DNA of 34,641 bases from NCBI GenBank assembly GCA_038246785.1, contig JBBRVP010000038.1:1-34641 (forward strand). The letters are read 5' to 3'. The number at the start of each line of letters is the position of its first letter. Position 1 is the stretch's first letter. This stretch comes from JBBRVP01 sp038246785. Its GTDB lineage: Bacteria > Actinomycetota > Actinomycetes > Jiangellales > Jiangellaceae. Below the pieces are notes generated by a model. It saw only the letters and a program-made list of their open reading frames with translations. It was not told the DNA's origin and searched no databases. Position numbers and translations under genes: made by a program. Shown here piece after piece: positions 30,668 to 34,641 of this stretch.

Positions 30668-31777
30668 ATGGTCGAGGTCCAGGAAGGGCTCGAGGGTGTC
30701 GTCGCCTTCGAGACGCAGATCGCCGAACCCAACCGGGCGGGCGGTCACCTGCGCTACCGCGGCGTCGACATCGACGACCTCGTGGGCCGCGTGCCGTTCG
30801 AGAACGTGTGGGGGCTGCTCGTCGACGGCGATTTCATGCCGGGGCTGCCGCCCGCGGAGCCGTTCCCGATCCCGGTCCACTCCGGCGACGTCCGGGTCGA
30901 CGTGCAGAGCGCCATCACGATGCTCGCGCCGGCGTGGGGCTTCCGCCCGCTGCTCGACATCGCCGACGAGGAGGCGCGCGACGACCTCGCCCGCGCCGCC
31001 GTGATGGCCATGTCGTTCGTCGCCCAGTCCGCCCGCGGAATCGGCCTGCCGATGGTGCCGCAGCGCGAGGTCGACCGGGCCCGCACGATCGTCGAGCGCT
31101 TCATGATCCGCTGGCGCGGCGAACCGGATCCACGCCACGTCCGGGCCGTCGACGCCTACTTCACCTCGGCCGCCGAACACGGCATGAACGCCTCCACCTT
31201 CACCGCCCGCGTCGTCGCGTCGACCGGCACCGATGTCGCCGCCTGCCTGTCCGCAGCAGTCGGGGCGATGAGCGGCCCGCTGCACGGCGGAGCGCCGTCG
31301 CGGGTGCTGGCGATGATCGAGGAGATCGAACGCAGCGGCGACGCCCTCGGCTACGTGCGCAGCGTCCTCGACCGTGGCGACCGGCTGATGGGCTTCGGCC
31401 ACCGGGTCTACCGGGCGGAGGACCCGAGGGCGAGCACGCTGCGCCGGGTCGCCCGCGAACTCGACGCGCCGCGCTACGAGGTGGCCGAGGCCTTCGAGCG
31501 GGCCGCCCTCGCCGAGCTCGCCGAGCGGCGTCCCGACCGGGTGCTGGCCACCAACGTCGAGTTCTGGGCCGCCATCACCCTGGACTTCGCCGAGGTGCCG
31601 GCACACATGTTCACTGCGATGTTCACCTGCGCACGGACGGCCGGCTGGAGCGCGCACATCCTCGAGCAGAAACGCACCGGGCGCCTCATCCGCCCGTCCG
31701 CCTCGTACGTCGGTCCGGCCAAGCGCCTCCCCGAGGAGGTCGGCGGCTGGGACCGCTCCTGGGCCGAGCCACGCTGA
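30668..31777 (+). CDS. gltA: citrate synthase (short, actinobacterial type 2)
   Basis: A 369-residue citrate synthase joining acetyl-CoA and oxaloacetate. Landmarks: LRYRGVDIDDLVGRVPFENV at the N-terminus, GAMSGPLHGGAPSRV (His206), GFGHRVYRAEDPRAS (His245), NVEFWAAITLDF and the CoA-binding end SAHILEQKRTGRLIRPSA. It is about 369 residues, the short form also called citrate synthase 2. ATG 30668 is preceded by GGAGAGGAG. It is divergent from pdxH and followed by serC in the same direction after 160 bp. Confidence 0.93.
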   Translation: MVEVQEGLEGVVAFETQIAEPNRAGGHLRYRGVDIDDLVGRVPFENVWGLLVDGDFMPGLPPAEPFPIPVHSGDVRVDVQSAITMLAPAWGFRPLLDIADEEARDDLARAAVMAMSFVAQSARGIGLPMVPQREVDRARTIVERFMIRWRGEPDPRHVRAVDAYFTSAAEHGMNASTFTARVVASTGTDVAACLSAAVGAMSGPLHGGAPSRVLAMIEEIERSGDALGYVRSVLDRGDRLMGFGHRVYRAEDPRASTLRRVARELDAPRYEVAEAFERAALAELAERRPDRVLATNVEFWAAITLDFAEVPAHMFTAMFTCARTAGWSAHILEQKRTGRLIRPSASYVGPAKRLPEEVGGWDRSWAEPR

Positions 31778-31937
31778 TGTTTCGGGTGGAGTGAGGGTTG
31801 TCAGGCGGTAGCGGTCCCAGGTCACGCCGAGTGGAGCAGGGCGCCCGACCGCGGTCGGGTCGCGGCACAGTCGTCTGGGAGGATGGGTGGCTGACAGCGC
31901 CGTCGGCACCCGATCGCCGCAGCCGCGAAGGAACCCC

Positions 31938-33089
31938 GTGAGCGACCCCACCGGCACCACCACGGCCACCAGCCAGATCACCATCCCGGACCACCTCCTG
32001 CCCGCGGACGGGCGCTTCGGGTCCGGCCCGAGCAAGGTCCGACCCGAGCAGGTCGCCGCCCTGGCCGCGGTCGGCACGACGCTGCTCGGCACCAGCCACC
32101 GGCAACCCCCGGTCAAGGGTCTCGTCGGCCGCGTGCGCCGCGGACTGGCCGACCTGTTCACGCTGCCCGACGGCTACGAGGTGGTGCTCGGCAACGGGGG
32201 CTCGACGGCGTTCTGGGACATCGCCGCCTGCGGGCTCGTCCGCGACCGCGCGCAGCACCTGTCCTTCGGCGAGTTCTCGGCCAAGTTCGCGTCCGTCACC
32301 CGCAAGGCGCCGTTCCTCGGCGAGCCGACGATCGTCTCGGCCGACCCCGGCACGTTGCCGGCCCCGCACGCCGAGCCGGGCGTCGATGTCTATGCCTGGC
32401 CGCACAACGAGACCTCGACCGGGGTCATGGCAGCGGTGCGCCGGGTCGAAGGCGCCGACGACGACGCGCTGCTACTCGTCGACGCGACATCCGGCGCCGG
32501 CGGCCTCCCCGTCGACCTCGCCGAGGCCGACGTCTACTACTTCGCACCGCAGAAGTGCTTCGCCTCCGACGGCGGGCTGTGGGTCGCGCTGATGAGCCCC
32601 CGGGCGTTGGCGCGCGTCGAGCAGATCGCGGCGTCCGGCCGCTGGGTGCCCGACTTCTTCAGCCTGCCCACGGCGATCGACAACTCACGCAAGAACCAGA
32701 CCTACAACACCCCCGCCCTGGCGACGCTGGTCATGCTGGCCGAGCAGGTCGACTGGCTCCACGACAACGGCGGCCTGGCCTGGGCTACGAAACGTACCGC
32801 CGACTCCGCGAGCCGGCTCTACTCGTGGGCGGAGCGTACGGCGTACACCACGCCGTACGTCGCGGACCCAACCGCACGCTCCCAGGTCGTCGGCACTGTC
32901 GACTTCACCGCCGGCGTCGACGCCCTCGCCGTGGCCGCGGTGCTGCGCGCGCACGGCGTCGTCGACGTCGAGCCCTACCGCAAACTCGGCCGCAACCAGC
33001 TGCGGGTGGGGATGTTCCCGGCGGTGGAGCCCGACGACGTGGAAGCGCTGACCCGCTGCATCGACGCCGTGGTCGATCAGCTGGCCTGA
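31938..33089 (+). CDS. serC: phosphoserine aminotransferase
   Basis: A 383-residue PLP enzyme for serine synthesis (3-phosphohydroxypyruvate to phosphoserine, also used in PLP synthesis in some bacteria). Early text PADGRFGSGPSKVRPEQ and LLGTSHRQPPVKGLV are characteristic, and Lys206 in YFAPQKCFASDGG is the PLP-binding lysine. The length and pattern are those of the actinobacterial SerC branch (as in mycobacteria). GTG 31938 is preceded by AAGGA at 5-6 nt; an in-frame GTG at 31887 lies in an unlikely extension. It overlaps the convergent ArsR-like gene by 13 bp. Confidence 0.93.
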   Translation: MSDPTGTTTATSQITIPDHLLPADGRFGSGPSKVRPEQVAALAAVGTTLLGTSHRQPPVKGLVGRVRRGLADLFTLPDGYEVVLGNGGSTAFWDIAACGLVRDRAQHLSFGEFSAKFASVTRKAPFLGEPTIVSADPGTLPAPHAEPGVDVYAWPHNETSTGVMAAVRRVEGADDDALLLVDATSGAGGLPVDLAEADVYYFAPQKCFASDGGLWVALMSPRALARVEQIAASGRWVPDFFSLPTAIDNSRKNQTYNTPALATLVMLAEQVDWLHDNGGLAWATKRTADSASRLYSWAERTAYTTPYVADPTARSQVVGTVDFTAGVDALAVAAVLRAHGVVDVEPYRKLGRNQLRVGMFPAVEPDDVEALTRCIDAVVDQLA

Positions 33090-34051
33090 GCGGCCCGGTC
33101 CCCCTCGGCCGAAGACGGGTCCGTGCCGCCGACCAGCGTGCGCGCCGTCTCCGTCTGCGAGTACCACACGTGGCGCCCGTGCCGCTCGCCCAGGGCGAGA
33201 CCGCCGCGACTGAGCGCCTGCAGGTGGCGCGAGACGTTGCCGGCATCCTCGTTGAGGGCCGCCGCCACCCCCGTCGTGGTGGCCGGCGCGCTGATCGCCT
33301 GCAGCACGCTGGCGCGGGTACGGCCGAGCAGCTCGGCCAGGTCGGCGCGCTGGCGTGCGACGTAGGCGGGTGCAGCCCGGAAGTACAGCGTCGGCGTCCA
33401 GCCGTCGCCCAAGACGGCAGCAGCCTCGCCGTAGTCGGCCACGGTGGGGGCCAGGACGAGGCCCTGACCCCCCAGGTCGAAGGTTTCCGAGACGAAACGC
33501 TTCGGGACCGCCAGCGCGCCGCTGTCCCACTCCACGTCGGAGGCGATCCGGGTGAGCTGCCCGACCAGCCCGGTGCGGCTGGCCCGTCGACTACGCGTCG
33601 CGATGTCGTGCTCGAGCCTGCCCTGCACGACCGGCCAGGCCGTGGCCGCGAATGAAAGCCAGGCCGTGTCGAGGACCCGGCAGAGGTCGGCGAGCCCCTC
33701 GCGCGGGGCGCGTCGCAGCCGCTGGAGCTCGCCGGGGAGGTCGCCGGCGAAGGCCATGTCGACCTCGCTTCGCACCACACCGGGATCCACGGCCGCAAGG
33801 TTGGACAGCTCCAGTCGGATGTCAGGGTGGTTGCGGGGCAGCGGCGGCGGAGTGATGAAATCCGGCACGTAGCCCTTGGCCTCGCCCAGCGCGAGGACGA
33901 TCTCGCCGCCGACGCCGCGCAGGGCCCGCACGCACTCGAAGGTCGGGTCGGCCGGGCGGCGCAGCCGGATCCGCGAGAACAGCTCGTGCAGGGGGGAGTA
34001 GGAGAAGCGCGTCCGCGCGACATCGTCGGCCGTGAAGTGGATGACCAGCAC
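33077..34051 (-). CDS. ArsR-type regulator with large N-terminal domain (DUF5937-like)
   Basis: A 324-residue protein whose first 240 residues (VLVIHFTADDVARTRFSYSP; ALGEAKGYVPDF; WDSGALAVPKRF) resemble the DUF5937-type domain that precedes winged helices in actinobacterial regulators. The C-terminal part (RTRASVLQAISAPATTTGVA, DAGNVSRHLQALSRGGL, ERHGRHVWYSQT) is an ArsR-type winged helix. GTG 34051 has GGGGG upstream and fits relatives; ATG 34072 is a 7-residue-longer alternative. A 16-bp palindrome adjoins the start region, implying autoregulation. The neighbouring divergent gene is a substrate-binding lipoprotein, perhaps a target. Confidence 0.85.
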   Translation of the reverse strand: MLVIHFTADDVARTRFSYSPLHELFSRIRLRRPADPTFECVRALRGVGGEIVLALGEAKGYVPDFITPPPLPRNHPDIRLELSNLAAVDPGVVRSEVDMAFAGDLPGELQRLRRAPREGLADLCRVLDTAWLSFAATAWPVVQGRLEHDIATRSRRASRTGLVGQLTRIASDVEWDSGALAVPKRFVSETFDLGGQGLVLAPTVADYGEAAAVLGDGWTPTLYFRAAPAYVARQRADLAELLGRTRASVLQAISAPATTTGVAAALNEDAGNVSRHLQALSRGGLALGERHGRHVWYSQTETARTLVGGTDPSSAEGDRAAQAS

Positions 34052-34072
34052 CTGGTGACCCCCGATCGGCAT

Positions 34073-34088
34073 TTGCGCTGCAGCGCAA
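34073..34088. promoter_or_regulatory. 16-bp perfect palindrome at the ArsR-like promoter
   Basis: TTGCGCTGCAGCGCAA is perfectly self-complementary. A TACGGT hexamer on the minus strand (34093-34088) overlaps its edge, so a protein bound here would block the regulator gene's own transcription start. The plus-strand lipoprotein gene begins 116 bp away and could share control. Confidence 0.65.
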
Positions 34089-34203
34089 CCGTAGGGATCC
34101 GAGACGCCGGCCGTCCGCTCCGGACGCAGGATCGAAAGACAACCGTTGCGCGACCGTCACCTTCGCTGACGCAGCGCAGCTCCATCGTCACTGGAGGAGA
34201 TCG

Positions 34204-34641
34204 ATGAGCACGTCGAGGCTCGGCCTGCACGCACTCGCGCTCGCGAGCGCAGCTGCACTGGCGCTGTCCGCCTGTGGGGGCGGCGGCGCCAGCAATGGCG
34301 CCGGCAGCAGCGGGGGAGGGACTCCGCAGAAAGGGGGGACGCTGAGGTTCCTCACCTCCTCGGAGAAGCTGCAGCACCTCGACCCGCAGGTGGTCTACAC
34401 CGGCGAGGACCTCGCGTTCGCGAGTGCGTTCTGGAGCCGGTCGCTGACCGCCTACAAGAACGACCCCGACGACGCGAAGGGCCAGGAGCTGGTGCCGGAT
34501 CTGGCTACCGACACCGGGCAGGTCAGCGAGGACGGCAAGACCTGGAAGTTCACCGTCCGCGACGGGGTGAAGTGGGAGGACGGCAACCCGGTCACCTGCG
34601 AGGACGTGAAGTACGGCATCAGCCGCACGTTTGCCACCGAC
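34204..34641 (+). CDS. ABC transporter substrate-binding lipoprotein (family 5), 5' part
   Basis: The first 146 codons of a solute-binding protein, cut by the window end. A signal peptide ends in the lipobox LSAC (residues 22-25), followed by a Gly/Ser-rich linker, then KGGTLRFLTSSEKLQHLDPQ and DGKTWKFTVRDGVKWEDGNP with a following VTCEDVKYGISRTF, typical of SBP_bac_5 (dipeptide/oligopeptide/nickel) proteins. ATG 34204 has GGAGGAG close upstream. The rest of the operon should lie beyond the window. The substrate is not determined. Confidence 0.92.
   Translation, partial: MSTSRLGLHALALASAAALALSACGGGGASNGAGSSGGGTPQKGGTLRFLTSSEKLQHLDPQVVYTGEDLAFASAFWSRSLTAYKNDPDDAKGQELVPDLATDTGQVSEDGKTWKFTVRDGVKWEDGNPVTCEDVKYGISRTFATD

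Noticed and set aside
29909..32161. A 750-residue minus-strand frame covering citrate synthase and pdxH
   Set aside because: Only the pdxH part has family motifs; the remainder lies antisense to citrate synthase and is a high-GC artefact.

Overview
The window is chromosomal DNA from a high-GC Gram-positive bacterium (Actinomycetota). The evidence is very high GC at third codon positions, GTG starts, tRNA genes without an encoded CCA, an IdeR/DtxR iron regulator, a c-di-AMP (ydaO-type) riboswitch ahead of an NlpC/P60 cell-wall hydrolase, and several leaderless-looking promoters (TANNNT followed 6-8 nt later by the start codon). I cannot name the genus from the sequence.

Layout. 1-2.7 kb: a small membrane protein, a decayed APP1/DUF2183 gene that has lost its catalytic core, and a secreted ScyD/ScyE-like protein. 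2.7-7.9 kb: a probable cyclic-nucleotide signalling block, with a soluble-adenylyl-cyclase-like protein (two cyclase domains, NTPase, TPR-like tail) converging on a cyclic-nucleotide-binding protein and a metallo-beta-lactamase-fold hydrolase. 7.9-12.4 kb: cell-envelope genes (lipoprotein, M15 peptidase, L,D-transpeptidase), a tandem universal stress protein and a small unknown protein. 12.5-15.8 kb: tRNA-Arg(CCT), a 62-bp palindromic repeat array, a TetR regulator divergent from a SnoaL-like/ICMT-like pair, and a zinc-ribbon protein. 16.0-18.4 kb: a phosphoribosyltransferase, the riboswitch-controlled NlpC/P60 protein, an AhpD-like protein and tRNA-Ser(TGA). 18.4-24.2 kb: IdeR translationally coupled to an MBL-rhodanese protein, a Tat-exported cyclase-family protein, DNA photolyase, and a ParA/ribbon-helix-helix pair.

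24.2-29.9 kb is a worn, accessory-looking stretch: a possible leader-peptide block, a thioesterase-like gene and a displaced copy of its 3' end, frameshifted remnants of an FNR-type membrane reductase, a LuxR regulator and a glyoxalase, an intact MazEF-like toxin-antitoxin pair, a truncated haemoglobin, an ArsR regulator and a long 26-bp inverted repeat. 29.9-34.6 kb returns to core metabolism: pdxH, citrate synthase, serC, an ArsR-type regulator with its own palindrome, and the start of a family-5 ABC substrate-binding lipoprotein cut by the window end.

The most promising unexplained assemblies are (i) the cyclase / CNB-domain / MBL-hydrolase block, in which the two cyclase domains of one polypeptide carry complementary halves of an active site, (ii) the palindromic 62-bp repeat family, and (iii) the leader-like block near 24.3 kb. 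The frameshifts may be biological decay or draft-assembly errors; the sequence alone cannot distinguish these, except for the APP1 gene, where a whole domain is missing.
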